Source: Betaproteobacteria bacterium | GTDB lineage: Bacteria > Pseudomonadota > Gammaproteobacteria > Burkholderiales > SG8-39 | DNA length: 59,631 nucleotides | Assembly (NCBI GenBank): GCA_947482825.1 | Contig: CANKMT010000022.1 | Span: 1 to 59,631 of the forward strand | Direction of reading: 5' to 3' | Part shown: positions 8,949 to 18,363 of the stretch, one piece after another | How the letters are laid out: each line of letters begins with the position of its first letter | Numbering within the stretch: the stretch's first letter is position 1 | The notes under the pieces: generated by a model | Databases searched by the model: none | Told to the model about the DNA's origin: nothing | The model's input: the letters and a program-made list of their open reading frames with translations, nothing else | Translations under genes and position numbers: made by a program

Positions 8949-11027
8949 ATGGCCGCGAACGCTGCATCGGGTTCTTCAATGTCTGCGGATGATTTCGCAT
9001 GGCTGCTCGGCAGCCTTTGCCAGACGCATCGAATCGCCTGGGATCGGGTGCTGACGTTGCAGCAGTTTCCGCCGCCCTATTCCCTGGTCACGTTGCGCGA
9101 AGCGGGCAAAGCGCTCGGGTTTCGGTTCGGTGAGGCGCAGGCGCGCGGGCTCGACTGGTCGCGCGTCACGTTTCCGATCGTGGCCTTCCGCTCCCGTGAC
9201 GGCGAACACAGGCCTTTGCTGATTGCCAAGACAGGCAACTCGCGAGCCCTTTATTTCGAACCCGGCTCGAATGAGCCGCGCACCGTCCCGGTCGGCGAGC
9301 TTTCCGGTCTCATCGCGCCGGCCGTATTGCTGGTGGCGAAGGAAGCGCCGGAGGCCCAGAATCCGGACCCCGAGAGCAGTGGGCGTCCCCCGTTCGGTTT
9401 TCGCTGGTTCGCCACCGAACTGGCGCGGCACAAGGCGGTCTGGCGCAATGTGCTCGCCGCTTCCTTGTCCCTGCAGGTCGTGGGGCTTGCAACGCCCTTG
9501 TTCACGCAAGTCGTGATCGACAAGGTGGTGGTGCACCAGACCTCCAGCACGCTGATGCTGGTCGGCATGGGGCTGCTGCTGTTCATGGCTTTCTCGGCCG
9601 GCATGACCTGGCTGCGCCAGTATCTTGTCCTCCATACCGGGAACCGCGTCGATGCGGTTCTCGGGAGCGAAGCCTTCTGGCACCTGCTGCGCCTGCCGAT
9701 GGCCTACTTCGAGCACCGGCCGACGGGGACGCTGATTGCGCGCCTGCATGCCGTCGAGACTCTCCGTGAGTTCCTCGCCGGCGCGGCGGTTGCGATGCTG
9801 CTCGACATGCCTTTTCTGGTGGTCTTCCTCGCCGTGATGTTCTGGTACAGCTGGCAGCTCACGGTGATTGCGCTTGTCGCCCTCGGCCTTGTGGCGTTGC
9901 TGAGCCTGCTTGTCACGCCCCTGCTCCGGGCGCGGCTGAACCAGCAATTCCTCCTCGGAGCGCGCAACCAGGCCTTCGTGACGGAGTACGTGGCTGGCAT
10001 GGACACCGTCAAGGCCCTCCAGATGGAACCGCACCTGCGCAACAGGTACGAAGACATGCTGGCCACTTACCTTGCGGCGGGCTTCGCCACCCGGCAATTG
10101 TCCAACACCTACAACGTGATCGCCAACGCTCTGGAGCAGGCGATGGCGCTGGCGATCCTCTGTGCCGGCGCCCTGCTCGTCATGGAGAACCGGGGATTCA
10201 CGATCGGCATGCTGGTGGCTTTCCAGATGTTCGCGGGCCGCTTGTCGCAGCCGGTATTGCGCCTTGCGGGCCTCTGGCAGGAATTCCAGCAGGCCAGCAT
10301 TGCGTTGAGGCGACTGGGCGACATCATGGACGCGCCAGCCGAACCGTACGCCATCCAGCCGGTCCGCGCCGCCGATCCGGTCGGGCAGGTGGAAGTCGTC
10401 GATCTCGCATTCCGCTACGGCGCCGGCCGCCCGTGGCTGTTCCGGAACTTGACGCTTGCGCTGCGGCCGGGCCAACTCACCGTCCTTACGGGCGCCTCCG
10501 GCAGCGGGAAAAGCACGCTCGCCAAGCTGCTCCTCGGTTACTACCCGCCGCTCGAAGGCCGGATTCAGATCGATGGCCGCGATATCGGCCACCTCTGCGC
10601 GAACGAGTTGCGCCAGTATTTTGGCGTGGTCCCTCAGCAAACCGTCCTTTTCTCCGGCTCCGTCTACGACAATCTCATCGCCGCCAACCCGCATGCGGGA
10701 TTCGACGACGTGGTCCATGCTTGCCGCGCCGCCGAGATCCACGACACGATCGAGCAACTGCCGCAGGGGTACCGCACGCCGATCGGCGAGAACGGCGTCG
10801 GCCTGTCCGGCGGGCAGAAGCAGAGAATCGCGATTGCGCGCGCCTTGCTGAAGCGTCCGAAGATCCTCGTATTCGACGAAGCGACCGCGAGCCTGGATGC
10901 ACCCACCGCGGAACGCTTTGCACTGACCGTGAACCGGCTGAAGGGAACGGTGGCCACCCTGTTCATCAGCCATCAGGTGCCGCGAGGCCTTCAGGCGGAC
11001 GAGGTCGTCGCGCTGGGTCCGGCATAG
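8949..11027 (+). CDS. Type I secretion ABC transporter with C39-like domain
   Basis: HlyB/RtxB-like inner-membrane exporter of 692 residues. Order: an N-terminal C39-like domain (about 1-135), six transmembrane helices (about 155-440) and an ATPase domain (about 470-690) with Walker A GASGSGKST, Q-loop VVPQQTVLF, signature LSGGQKQR, Walker B ILVFDEAT and switch His in FISHQ. The N-terminal domain does not show the Q...C-G catalytic cysteine context of bacteriocin-processing peptidases, so it is most likely a non-cleaving substrate-docking domain as in HlyB. The start at 8949 is chosen for its G-rich upstream stretch; ATG 8979 is an alternative. The HlyD-type partner follows by 26 bp. Confidence 0.9.
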   Translation: MAANAASGSSMSADDFAWLLGSLCQTHRIAWDRVLTLQQFPPPYSLVTLREAGKALGFRFGEAQARGLDWSRVTFPIVAFRSRDGEHRPLLIAKTGNSRALYFEPGSNEPRTVPVGELSGLIAPAVLLVAKEAPEAQNPDPESSGRPPFGFRWFATELARHKAVWRNVLAASLSLQVVGLATPLFTQVVIDKVVVHQTSSTLMLVGMGLLLFMAFSAGMTWLRQYLVLHTGNRVDAVLGSEAFWHLLRLPMAYFEHRPTGTLIARLHAVETLREFLAGAAVAMLLDMPFLVVFLAVMFWYSWQLTVIALVALGLVALLSLLVTPLLRARLNQQFLLGARNQAFVTEYVAGMDTVKALQMEPHLRNRYEDMLATYLAAGFATRQLSNTYNVIANALEQAMALAILCAGALLVMENRGFTIGMLVAFQMFAGRLSQPVLRLAGLWQEFQQASIALRRLGDIMDAPAEPYAIQPVRAADPVGQVEVVDLAFRYGAGRPWLFRNLTLALRPGQLTVLTGASGSGKSTLAKLLLGYYPPLEGRIQIDGRDIGHLCANELRQYFGVVPQQTVLFSGSVYDNLIAANPHAGFDDVVHACRAAEIHDTIEQLPQGYRTPIGENGVGLSGGQKQRIAIARALLKRPKILVFDEATASLDAPTAERFALTVNRLKGTVATLFISHQVPRGLQADEVVALGPA

Positions 11028-11053
11028 GGCTTCATGAATCAAAAGGGCACATC

Positions 11054-12415
11054 GTGAGCCACTCCGGCAACCCCGATCCGCGCGAATTCGCGCCCGCCCT
11101 GATGCGGGTCCAGTCGATGCCGCCGGCGCCGCTGGCCGGCGCAGTCCTGCTGATGCTCGTGACCATGTTCTTCGCTCTCCTCGCGTGGTCCGCGATCGGC
11201 AGGCTCGATATCGTTGCAGTGACCGATGGCAAGCTCGTGCCGTCGACCTACCTCAAGATCGTGCAGCCCACCGAGCAGGGCGTGGTCAGGGAAATCCTGG
11301 TGCACGAAGGCGAGCACGTGAACGAGGGCCAGGTTCTGGTGAGAATGGATGCCGTGCTGGCCACTGCGGATGCCAGTGTGCTTTCCAACGAGTTCCATAC
11401 CAAGCGCGTGGCGTTGCGCAGGATCGATGCCCAGGTCGCCGGCGCGGCATTGGATCGGGAGCCGGACGATCCGCCGGCACTCTATGCGGCCGCGCGGGCG
11501 CAGCAGGCTGCCAATGTCGCGGCGCTGGAGAACGCGCTTGCGCAGGAGCGCGTGCTCCTGGAAAAGGCCCGCCATGACCTCGCAAGCGCAAAGGAGATCC
11601 ATGCCAAGCTGTCCGGCGTGCTGCCGCACTACCGGGCGCAGGAGACAGCATTCGAAAAGCTTGCGCAGGGCGGCTTCGCCGGCAAGCTCATGGCCACAGA
11701 CAAGGCTCGCGAGAGGATCGAAAAGGAACAGGACCTGCGCTCGCAGCAGTTCGTGATCCAGTCGACCGCCGCTTCAATCGAGCAGTCCGAGAAGAGGATC
11801 CTGCAGTTGACCGCCGATTACCGACGGCAGTTGCAGTCCGAGAGGGGCGACGTGGCAATCCAGCTGGAGAGGGCAAGGCAGGAGCTGGCCAAGATCGAAC
11901 ACCGACAGCGCCTGCTCGAACTCAAGGCGCCGCAGGCCGGCGTCATCAAGGACCTCGCCACGCACACGCCGGGGACGGTGGTTTCGCCAGGCACGATCCT
12001 GATGACGCTGGTGCCCAGAGGCGAGACTCTGCGCGCCGAGGTCTGGGTGTCGAACCAGGACATCGGCTTCGTGCGGCCGGGCCAGCCGGTCAAGGTGAAA
12101 CTGGCCGCGTTCCCGTTCCAGAAGTACGGCATGGTGGATGCAACGGTCGCGCAGGTCAGCGGAGATTCGACCGAGGCGCCGAGCGCGAATACGCGCTCGG
12201 ACGCGCTTTTCGGGCGCGACCGCCCGATGGGGCCGTTGGCATTTCGCGCCAACCTCGAGCTAAAGACGCAATATCTCGAGGCCGGCGGCGGGAAGTTCGC
12301 CTTAACTCCCGGAATGCAGGTGGTTGCCGAGATCAAGCTCGGGGAGCGCACCCTCTTGGAGTATCTACTCTCGCCAGTGCAGAAGATCGTGCACGAGGGC
12401 GCACGCGAGCGCTGA
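11054..12415 (+). CDS. HlyD-family type I secretion membrane fusion protein
   Basis: Periplasmic adaptor of 453 residues linking the ABC exporter to an outer-membrane TolC-type channel. It has one N-terminal transmembrane segment (about residues 28-50, LAGAVLLMLVTMFFALLAW), half-lipoyl motifs (VQPTEQGVVREILVHEGE and LKAPQAGVIKDLA), a long alpha-helical coiled coil between them (about 100-290) and a beta-barrel C-terminal part ending ILSPVQKI-like, as in HlyD. The GTG at 11054 (VSHSGNPDP) follows an AAAAGGG stretch; the frame is open further upstream, overlapping the ABC gene. Neither a TolC partner nor an RTX substrate is in the window. Confidence 0.9.
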   Translation: MSHSGNPDPREFAPALMRVQSMPPAPLAGAVLLMLVTMFFALLAWSAIGRLDIVAVTDGKLVPSTYLKIVQPTEQGVVREILVHEGEHVNEGQVLVRMDAVLATADASVLSNEFHTKRVALRRIDAQVAGAALDREPDDPPALYAAARAQQAANVAALENALAQERVLLEKARHDLASAKEIHAKLSGVLPHYRAQETAFEKLAQGGFAGKLMATDKARERIEKEQDLRSQQFVIQSTAASIEQSEKRILQLTADYRRQLQSERGDVAIQLERARQELAKIEHRQRLLELKAPQAGVIKDLATHTPGTVVSPGTILMTLVPRGETLRAEVWVSNQDIGFVRPGQPVKVKLAAFPFQKYGMVDATVAQVSGDSTEAPSANTRSDALFGRDRPMGPLAFRANLELKTQYLEAGGGKFALTPGMQVVAEIKLGERTLLEYLLSPVQKIVHEGARER

Positions 12416-12430
12416 GTTCAGGCGCCCCGC

Positions 12431-15301
12431 CTACCCGCAGACCCCCACGTACCCGCACGCCGTACAGTAGTCGCACCCATCCTTGCGGATCATCGTGTGA
12501 TTGCCGCACTCTGGGCACGCCGTCCCCTTCATGACCGGCAACGCGCCCTGCGCGGGCGCTTCGTCATTCGCGATCCCCGCTTGCGTGACCGGCAGACCGT
12601 CTTCGCGCAGGATGCCGAGCATCGCGTAGCGGTGGATGATCAGGCGGGCCATGTAGGCGATCGTCGAGGGCCAGGTCTGCTGGCGTTTCTCGCCGGGCAC
12701 GAAGGCCATGAAATCGCCCAGCGGTTCGGGGTAGGCGATGAGCTTCCTGAGTTTCATGCCGATCCAGGCCGGGTCGAGCACGCGCATGTCGAGCGACAGG
12801 ATCTTGCACAAGCCGTCGAGCGCCCGCGGGTACTCGCCAGAGAGCCACACTGAGTAGGGGCGTGTGACACCGTCGGGCAGGGTGATCTCCTTCAGTCCCA
12901 GCACGAAGTCGTCGCCCGTGCCGGGGTTGAGCACGTCCACTGTCCACGACATGGTGCCGTCGGTGCCGGTCTTGGGTTCCTTGAGGCTGAACATCGCATC
13001 CAGCACCGGCGTGGGGCCCGCTTCTTTCATCGCGCCGAGCTGCTCCACGCGAAAGCGCACGACCTGGGCGAATGCCGAAACCACCGAGGGCATGCGCTTC
13101 ATCTCGCCGTGGGGTGGGAAGGCCATGTCGAACGCGTCGTCCCCGGCGGCCTTGGCCAGTGAATCGAGCTTGAGCCTGAGCCAGCCGGCGTCGTTGGCGC
13201 GCATGTCCATGGACAGTGTTTTGGCCAGCGCCCCGATGCCGCGCGGCTGCTCTGCGCCGTTGACCCAGACCTCGAATGCGTGCGGCTTGCGGGATTCGGA
13301 TCCGTCGTTCTCCACGTGGCCGACGAACACCGCGAACGTGCCGTGCGGGTGCTCGATCATGTACGTCCACGCCGGGTTGCCGCCGGTGAGGCTGGGGCGG
13401 CCCGGCCAGGCGAGGCTCGAGAGCACCGGAGCGGACACCGACTTGATCTCGATCCTGCGATTGCGGTCGTCGTGGCGGAAGTCCTGGGGCTTTTCCTTTT
13501 CGACGGACTTGTCCACCGAGAGGATCGAGCCCAGCACGCTGTTGGGACGGTACGTCGCCAGGCCCTTGAGGCCGGATTTCCAAGCCTTGAAGTACAGGTC
13601 CTGGAATTCGCCGTAGGGATAGTCCTCAGGCACGTTTACGGTCTTGGAGATGCTCGTGTCCACGTAAGGGGCTACCGCAGCCACCATTTCCTCATGGGCT
13701 GCGGCCGTGAGCTCGAGCGCAGTGACAAACCATGGAGGCAGGTTGCCCATGTTGCCGCCTCGGGCCTTGTACTGGCGCCATGCGTGGTCCTCGACCGGGA
13801 ATTCCTTGAGCGTCCCGTCGGGCATGCGTTTCTTGCGTGTGTAGGTCCACGAAAACGGCGGCTCGATCCCGTTGGACGCGTTGTCCGCGAAGGCGAGGCT
13901 GATGGTTCCGGTCGGGGCGATCGACAGCAGGTGCGAGTTGCGTAAGCCGTGGCGGCGGATCAGCGCCTTGAGATCGTCCGGCAACCGGGTGGCGAAGCTG
14001 GTGCCCGAAAGGTAGAGGTCGGCATTGAAAAGCGGGAACGCGCCGCGCTCGCGGGCGAGCTCGACCGAGGCGCGGTAGGCGCAGTCCCGCATCGCCTCGG
14101 AGATTCTCGATGCCATCGCGCGGGCCTCCGCGCTGTCGTAGCGAAGGCGCAGCATGATGAGCGCATCGCCCAGTCCCGTGAAGCCCAGGCCGACGCGGCG
14201 CTTGGCCATTGCCTCCTGGCGCTGCTGCTCGAGCGGCCATGCAGTGGCTTCGAGCACGTTGTCGAGCATGCGGATCGAGACTTCGACCACCTTGCCGAAT
14301 GCGGAAAAATCGAATGCCGATTCCTTTGCGAACGGATCGGTCACGAAGCGCGTGAGGTCGATCGAACCCAGGCAGCAGCAGCCATACGGCGGCAGCGGTT
14401 GCTCGGCGCAGGGGTTGGTCGCCTCGATGGTCTCGCAATAGTTGAGGTTGTTGTCGCGGTTCATGCGGTCGAGAAAGAGGATTCCCGGCTCGGCATGGTC
14501 GTAGGTTGAGCGCATGACCTGGTCCCACAGGTCGCGGGCGCGCACTTTGCGGTAGACCCAGCTTCCATCCTCGCGCTGGTAGGCGCCGGCAGCGAGCTGG
14601 TCGGCGCCCGGCGCCGCCTTGTGCATCAGTTCGACATAGGCGTCGTTCTCGACTGCAGCCATGAAGCCATCGGTGACGCCGACCGAAATGTTGAAATTGG
14701 TGAGTTCACCCTGGTCCTTCGCATGGATGAATTCTTCGACATCCGGGTGGTCGCAACGCAGCACGCCCATTTGCGCACCGCGCCGCGCGCCGGCCGATTC
14801 GACCGTTTCGCACGAGCGGTCGAACACGCGCATGTACGACACCGGGCCGCTCGCCCGCGACTGGGTTCCCTTGACTTCGGCGCCCTTGGGCCGGATCGCC
14901 GAAAAGTCGTAGCCGACGCCGCCGCCCCTGCGCATGGTTTCCGCAGCTTCCTGCAGCGCCGTGTAGATGCCGGGCCGGCCGTCGACCAGTTCAGAGATCG
15001 AATCGCCGACGGGTTGCACGAAGCAATTGATGAGGGTCGCCTGCATTTCGATGCCGGCGGCAGAGTTGATTCGCCCGGCGGGAATGAAACCGTTGTCCAA
15101 AGCCTGCTGGAATCGCTTCTCCCACTGGCTGCGTCGGTCTTCGGGTTCAATCCGGGCCAGCGCGCGCGCTACACGGGCGCGCACCTCGCCGATCGTGCAT
15201 TCCTTGTCTTTGGCGTACTTTTCGACCAGGACGTCCCGGCAGACTTCCTGTTCGGGAGGAGGCAAAACGGCGGCGGGAAAGGGGGCGTCGGTGTCATTCA
15301 T
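12431..15301 (-). CDS. nrdJ: Adenosylcobalamin-dependent ribonucleotide reductase (class II)
   Basis: Single-chain, oxygen-indifferent reductase making deoxyribonucleotides with a B12-generated thiyl radical. The start at 15301 (MNDTDAPFP) gives 956 residues; a 27-codon upstream extension lacks family resemblance. An N-terminal NrdJ catalytic barrel carries [16 protein letters not shown] (about residue 320) and [13 protein letters not shown]. It is followed by two similar TSCPD-like units (about 645-765 and 780-905), each with an LS(M/L)DMR block. A C-terminal zinc ribbon has CPECGNH and CDYCTACG, the likely re-reducing Cys pair. It is convergent with the HlyD gene, with stops 15 bp apart. 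Confidence 0.95.
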   Translation of the reverse strand: MNDTDAPFPAAVLPPPEQEVCRDVLVEKYAKDKECTIGEVRARVARALARIEPEDRRSQWEKRFQQALDNGFIPAGRINSAAGIEMQATLINCFVQPVGDSISELVDGRPGIYTALQEAAETMRRGGGVGYDFSAIRPKGAEVKGTQSRASGPVSYMRVFDRSCETVESAGARRGAQMGVLRCDHPDVEEFIHAKDQGELTNFNISVGVTDGFMAAVENDAYVELMHKAAPGADQLAAGAYQREDGSWVYRKVRARDLWDQVMRSTYDHAEPGILFLDRMNRDNNLNYCETIEATNPCAEQPLPPYGCCCLGSIDLTRFVTDPFAKESAFDFSAFGKVVEVSIRMLDNVLEATAWPLEQQRQEAMAKRRVGLGFTGLGDALIMLRLRYDSAEARAMASRISEAMRDCAYRASVELARERGAFPLFNADLYLSGTSFATRLPDDLKALIRRHGLRNSHLLSIAPTGTISLAFADNASNGIEPPFSWTYTRKKRMPDGTLKEFPVEDHAWRQYKARGGNMGNLPPWFVTALELTAAAHEEMVAAVAPYVDTSISKTVNVPEDYPYGEFQDLYFKAWKSGLKGLATYRPNSVLGSILSVDKSVEKEKPQDFRHDDRNRRIEIKSVSAPVLSSLAWPGRPSLTGGNPAWTYMIEHPHGTFAVFVGHVENDGSESRKPHAFEVWVNGAEQPRGIGALAKTLSMDMRANDAGWLRLKLDSLAKAAGDDAFDMAFPPHGEMKRMPSVVSAFAQVVRFRVEQLGAMKEAGPTPVLDAMFSLKEPKTGTDGTMSWTVDVLNPGTGDDFVLGLKEITLPDGVTRPYSVWLSGEYPRALDGLCKILSLDMRVLDPAWIGMKLRKLIAYPEPLGDFMAFVPGEKRQQTWPSTIAYMARLIIHRYAMLGILREDGLPVTQAGIANDEAPAQGALPVMKGTACPECGNHTMIRKDGCDYCTACGYVGVCG

Positions 15302-15310
15302 GGGGCTGGG

Positions 15311-15338
15311 GTTATATACAGTAAAGACGGTCTTGGAA
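15311..15338 (-). promoter_or_regulatory. Candidate promoter of nrdJ
   Basis: On the minus strand TTCCAA and TATAAC hexamers are separated by 16 bp; the -10 belongs to a CTGTATATAAC stretch. A start site 6-7 bp past the -10 would lie only a few bases before the nrdJ ATG, implying an almost leaderless mRNA or a different true start. The AT-rich core loosely resembles half of an NrdR box, but I cannot find a second box. Confidence 0.3.
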
Positions 15339-15413
15339 CGGATTTTAGGCGCATTTCGCGCAGCCGTTCGGGCTACTTTCATGCCATTCGAAAGTTGCCA
15401 ATATCCCTATGAA

Positions 15414-16532
15414 TTAATTGGAATATCTGATCCTGTAAATGGCGCCGGCGTGGTCGTCTGACACGAGCAACGATCCGTCCGGCAGTTCCAGGACGTCCGC
15501 CGGCCGCCCCCACGCGGATTCGCCCTGCAGCCAGCCTTCGGCGAATGCTTGGTAGGAGACCGCCCGGCCGCCTTCGAGGCGGACGATGGAAACGCGGTAA
15601 CCGATCTTTTTCGAGCGATTCCAGGAACCATGTTCGGCAATGAAAATCTGGTTTCGGTACGCCGGAGGGAACTGTTCTCCACGATAGAAACGCATGCCGA
15701 GCGCCGCAACGTGAGGGCCGAGCTTCCGGGCCGGGGGCGTGAACTCGGCGCACTTTCGTTTGCCGCCATATTCCGGATCCGGTGTGTCGCCCTGGTGGCA
15801 ATACGGAAAACCGAAATGCATGCCGGCCCGGGGCGCGTGATTGAGTTCGTCGGCGGGCAGGTCGTCGCCGAGCATGTCGCGGCCGTTGTCGGTGAACCAA
15901 AGCTCCTTCGTTTCCGGGTGCCAATCGAACCCGACCGAATTTCGCACGCCACGCGCAAAAACTTCGGACCGGGAACCGTCAGGCGCCATGCGTTGGATCA
16001 GGGCGTAGCGGTCGGGATCGCGTTCACAGACGTTGCACGGCCCGCCGACCGGGACATAGAGGTCGCCGTCGGGGCCGAAAGCGATGAACTTCCAGCCGTG
16101 GTGCGTTTCGGTCGGAAGTTTGTCCGTTACGGTGACGGGCGCGGGTGGTGCGTCGAGCTTCGCCTCGATCCCGTCGAATCGCAGGATTCGGCTGACCTCG
16201 GCGACGTAGAGCGAGCCGTCGCGGAAGGCAACGCCGGTCGGCATGTGAAGATTTTCCGCGACTACTGAAACTCGCTCAACGGCAAGGCTTGCCCCTTCGC
16301 CGCGCAGCCTGAGCGCATGCACCTTGCCGGACGAGCGAGAGCCGACGAATAGGGTTTGCTTGCCGATCGCCATGGCTCGCGCGTTCGGTACGCGCGCAAA
16401 GAGCTCGATGGTGAACCCCGGCGGAAGCCTGATCCTTTCGAGCGGCAGGCGCTGCGCAAGCGCCGCAGCCGCGTAGGCGTGCGCGACGAGGAAGGCGGTA
16501 ACTAGGGCGGCGATGCGCAAAGGCATGCGCAT
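15414..16532 (-). CDS. PQQ-type sugar dehydrogenase (glucose/sorbosone dehydrogenase family)
   Basis: Secreted six-bladed beta-propeller, probably a pyrroloquinoline-quinone-dependent aldose or sorbosone dehydrogenase. With ATG 16532 (MRMPLRI) it is 372 residues and begins with a signal peptide (LRIAALVTAFLVAHAYAAAALAQ). Family blocks are PPGFTIELFARVPNAR, MPTGVAFRDGSLYVAEV, HHGWKFIAFGPDGDLYVPVG, GVRNSVGFDWHP and WFTDNGRDMLGDD. The GGPCNVCERDP loop holds two close cysteines. It starts 13 bp after the ankyrin gene stop and may be co-transcribed with it. The ATG at 16526 is an alternative start. Confidence 0.85.
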   Translation of the reverse strand: MRMPLRIAALVTAFLVAHAYAAAALAQRLPLERIRLPPGFTIELFARVPNARAMAIGKQTLFVGSRSSGKVHALRLRGEGASLAVERVSVVAENLHMPTGVAFRDGSLYVAEVSRILRFDGIEAKLDAPPAPVTVTDKLPTETHHGWKFIAFGPDGDLYVPVGGPCNVCERDPDRYALIQRMAPDGSRSEVFARGVRNSVGFDWHPETKELWFTDNGRDMLGDDLPADELNHAPRAGMHFGFPYCHQGDTPDPEYGGKRKCAEFTPPARKLGPHVAALGMRFYRGEQFPPAYRNQIFIAEHGSWNRSKKIGYRVSIVRLEGGRAVSYQAFAEGWLQGESAWGRPADVLELPDGSLLVSDDHAGAIYRIRYSN

Positions 16533-16545
16533 CGCGCCCGTCAGT

Positions 16546-17271
16546 TCAAGCTGCAGCCGATTGCTGCGGGGCTGCAGGGGCACCGCCTCCGGCGTTGCGC
16601 GCTTCCATTTCCTGGCGCGCTTTCTTCAGCACATCGGCGACCTCGGCGTGACCGAAGCGCAATGCCAATTCCACCGGGGTGTCGCCTTCCTTGGTCGTCA
16701 TTCCCGGGTTCGCCCCATTGCGCAGGAAGAGCTCGACCATATGGGGATTGCCCTTCATTGCGGCATAGGCCAACGGCGTATACCCGTTGTCGTGGTGCAG
16801 GTTCGGGTCGAAGCCCATGCCGATGACTTTCTGCGCATACACCAGGTTGCCTTTCTCGATCGCATAGAACATCGCGCGAACGCCTTCCGGGCTTGGAGTC
16901 TTGGGCTTGGGCTCGAGGCCGGTGGGAAGGAGCCTGACCACGTAGTTGATGAGCGAAATGCCGACGAGCAACAGCAGGGCGAGGATCAGGGGCACCTTGG
17001 AGACGTTGAACCGCTCGGCAATCTGCTCGGGCATGTTGGCGCCCGCGATCAGAAGGACGACGGCGAGGAAGAAGAAGAAACGCAGGTACAGGAACAGGCC
17101 GAAAATCACCGCGCAACTGAGCGCAGCGACCAGGTAGTTCGGGTTGAGGTCGTACCTCTCGAGAAATTCGCTCGGCAGGTTCGCGAGTATGGCGGTCAGC
17201 GTGATCAGCAGCATCAGCAACCATTCCTGCAGCCGCACTCGGCTAAGAAGATCATCCTTATCTCTAGCCAT
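16546..17271 (-). CDS. Membrane-anchored ankyrin-repeat protein
   Basis: A 241-residue protein. The N-terminal half has about four hydrophobic segments (around residues 18-35, 46-65, 67-85 and 97-115). The C-terminal half (about 130-220) has two to three ankyrin repeats, clearest in NGYTPLAYAAMKGNPHMVEL and EGDTPVELALRFGHAEVADV. It ends in a low-complexity Gly/Ala/Pro tail. I chose ATG 17271 (MARDKDD) because an AGGGGAG ribosome site sits 6 bp before it; ATG 17304 is a longer option with a poorer site. Role unknown; ankyrin repeats suggest a protein partner. It is divergent from greB. Confidence 0.75.
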   Translation of the reverse strand: MARDKDDLLSRVRLQEWLLMLLITLTAILANLPSEFLERYDLNPNYLVAALSCAVIFGLFLYLRFFFFLAVVLLIAGANMPEQIAERFNVSKVPLILALLLLVGISLINYVVRLLPTGLEPKPKTPSPEGVRAMFYAIEKGNLVYAQKVIGMGFDPNLHHDNGYTPLAYAAMKGNPHMVELFLRNGANPGMTTKEGDTPVELALRFGHAEVADVLKKARQEMEARNAGGGAPAAPQQSAAA

Positions 17272-17400
17272 CTGGGCTCCCCTGTTATTTTCGTAGACAG
17301 CCATTTTGGGCAAGCCTTGCTCCTGTGGCAAGTATGAGTATGACGACCGGCCAGTGCCGGGTAAGGGGGGCGTCAGGCAGGTGCAGGGTAGAATCAGGCG

Positions 17401-17952
17401 ATGTCCAAGGCCTTCACACGCGAAATCGACGATGCGGAAGGGGACGAGCCCGCCGAAGCGCCCGGGCTGGCCGTTTCCCGGTACTACATGACCCCAGCGG
17501 GGTACGCGCGGCTCAGAAGCGAACTCAAGCAATTGGTGGAGGTGGAGCGGCCCGAAGTCGTGCGCACGGTTTCCTGGGCCGCCTCCAATGGCGACCGCTC
17601 CGAGAACGGCGATTACATCTACGGAAAGCGCCGCCTGCGTGAAATCGACCGGCGAGTGCGGTTCCTGATCCGGCGGCTGGAGAATTCGGAAGTCGTCGAC
17701 TCGGCCGGGCGTGATGCGGACCAGGTCTTCTTCGGCGCGACAGTTACGGTGCGCGCAAAGCACGGCGCCGAGCGCACGGTGACAATCGTCGGGCTGGACG
17801 AAGTGGACACGGCGCGCGGCCGGGTATCATGGATCTCGCCGATCGCAAAGGCGCTCATCAAGGCGCGCGAAGGCGACGTGGTTACGCTTCGTACTCCGGG
17901 CGGAACAGAAGAACTCGCAATCCTGGAAGTACGCTATTTACCGATCGACTGA
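17401..17952 (+). CDS. greB: Transcription elongation factor GreB
   Basis: Binds the RNA polymerase secondary channel and stimulates cleavage of backtracked RNA. It is 183 residues: a short acidic N-terminal extension (about 1-25), a coiled-coil domain with the catalytic acidic tip SENGDYIYGKRRLREIDRR (about 65-82), and a C-terminal FKBP-like domain (about 105-183). The KRRLREIDRRVRFL stretch is diagnostic of GreB over GreA. The mscL gene follows 21 bp downstream. Confidence 0.95.
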   Translation: MSKAFTREIDDAEGDEPAEAPGLAVSRYYMTPAGYARLRSELKQLVEVERPEVVRTVSWAASNGDRSENGDYIYGKRRLREIDRRVRFLIRRLENSEVVDSAGRDADQVFFGATVTVRAKHGAERTVTIVGLDEVDTARGRVSWISPIAKALIKAREGDVVTLRTPGGTEELAILEVRYLPID

Positions 17953-17973
17953 AACAAGAAAGAGGGAGAGGCC

Positions 17974-18360
17974 ATGAGTTTTGCAAAGGAGTTCAAGGAA
18001 TTCGCGATCAAGGGCAACGTCATCGACCTGGCGGTGGGCGTGATCATCGGCGCGGCGTTCGGAAAAATCGTGTCTTCGGTCGTCGAGGACATGATCATGC
18101 CGTTGGTGGGCACGCTGGTCGGCGGCGTGAATTTTGCCGGGCTGGTGCTCACGGTGGGAGCGGCGACCGTCAAATACGGCAAGTTCCTGCAGACCTGCTT
18201 CGATTTCCTGATCATCGCGTGGGCGATCTTCCTCGTCGTCAAGCTGATCAACCGGGTGAAGCGCGACCAGCTTGCGGCCCCCGCGGCACCGCCGCCGCCC
18301 CCGAGGCAGGAAGTGCTCCTCGAGGAAATCCGCGACCTGCTGAAGAGCCGCGCAAGCTGA
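17974..18360 (+). CDS. mscL: Large-conductance mechanosensitive channel
   Basis: Homopentameric inner-membrane valve that opens under hypo-osmotic tension. It is 128 residues with the amphipathic N-terminal [15 protein letters not shown], pore helix [20 protein letters not shown], a short periplasmic loop, TM2 ([16 protein letters not shown]) and a cytoplasmic helix after a proline run. A strong AGAGGGAGAGG ribosome site precedes ATG. It is convergent with the M16 peptidase gene, with three bases between stops and no room for a separate terminator. Confidence 0.97.
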   Translation: MSFAKEFKEFAIKGNVIDLAVGVIIGAAFGKIVSSVVEDMIMPLVGTLVGGVNFAGLVLTVGAATVKYGKFLQTCFDFLIIAWAIFLVVKLINRVKRDQLAAPAAPPPPPRQEVLLEEIRDLLKSRAS

Positions 18361-18363
18361 ACC

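Noticed and set aside
8976-11042. 688-codon minus-strand frame opposite the ABC exporter
   Set aside because: Mirrors the third-position GC bias of the exporter gene; no motif, no ribosome site.
10433-11053. Upstream extension of the HlyD frame inside the ABC gene
   Set aside because: Out-of-frame shadow of the ATPase domain; the adaptor similarity starts at GTG 11054.
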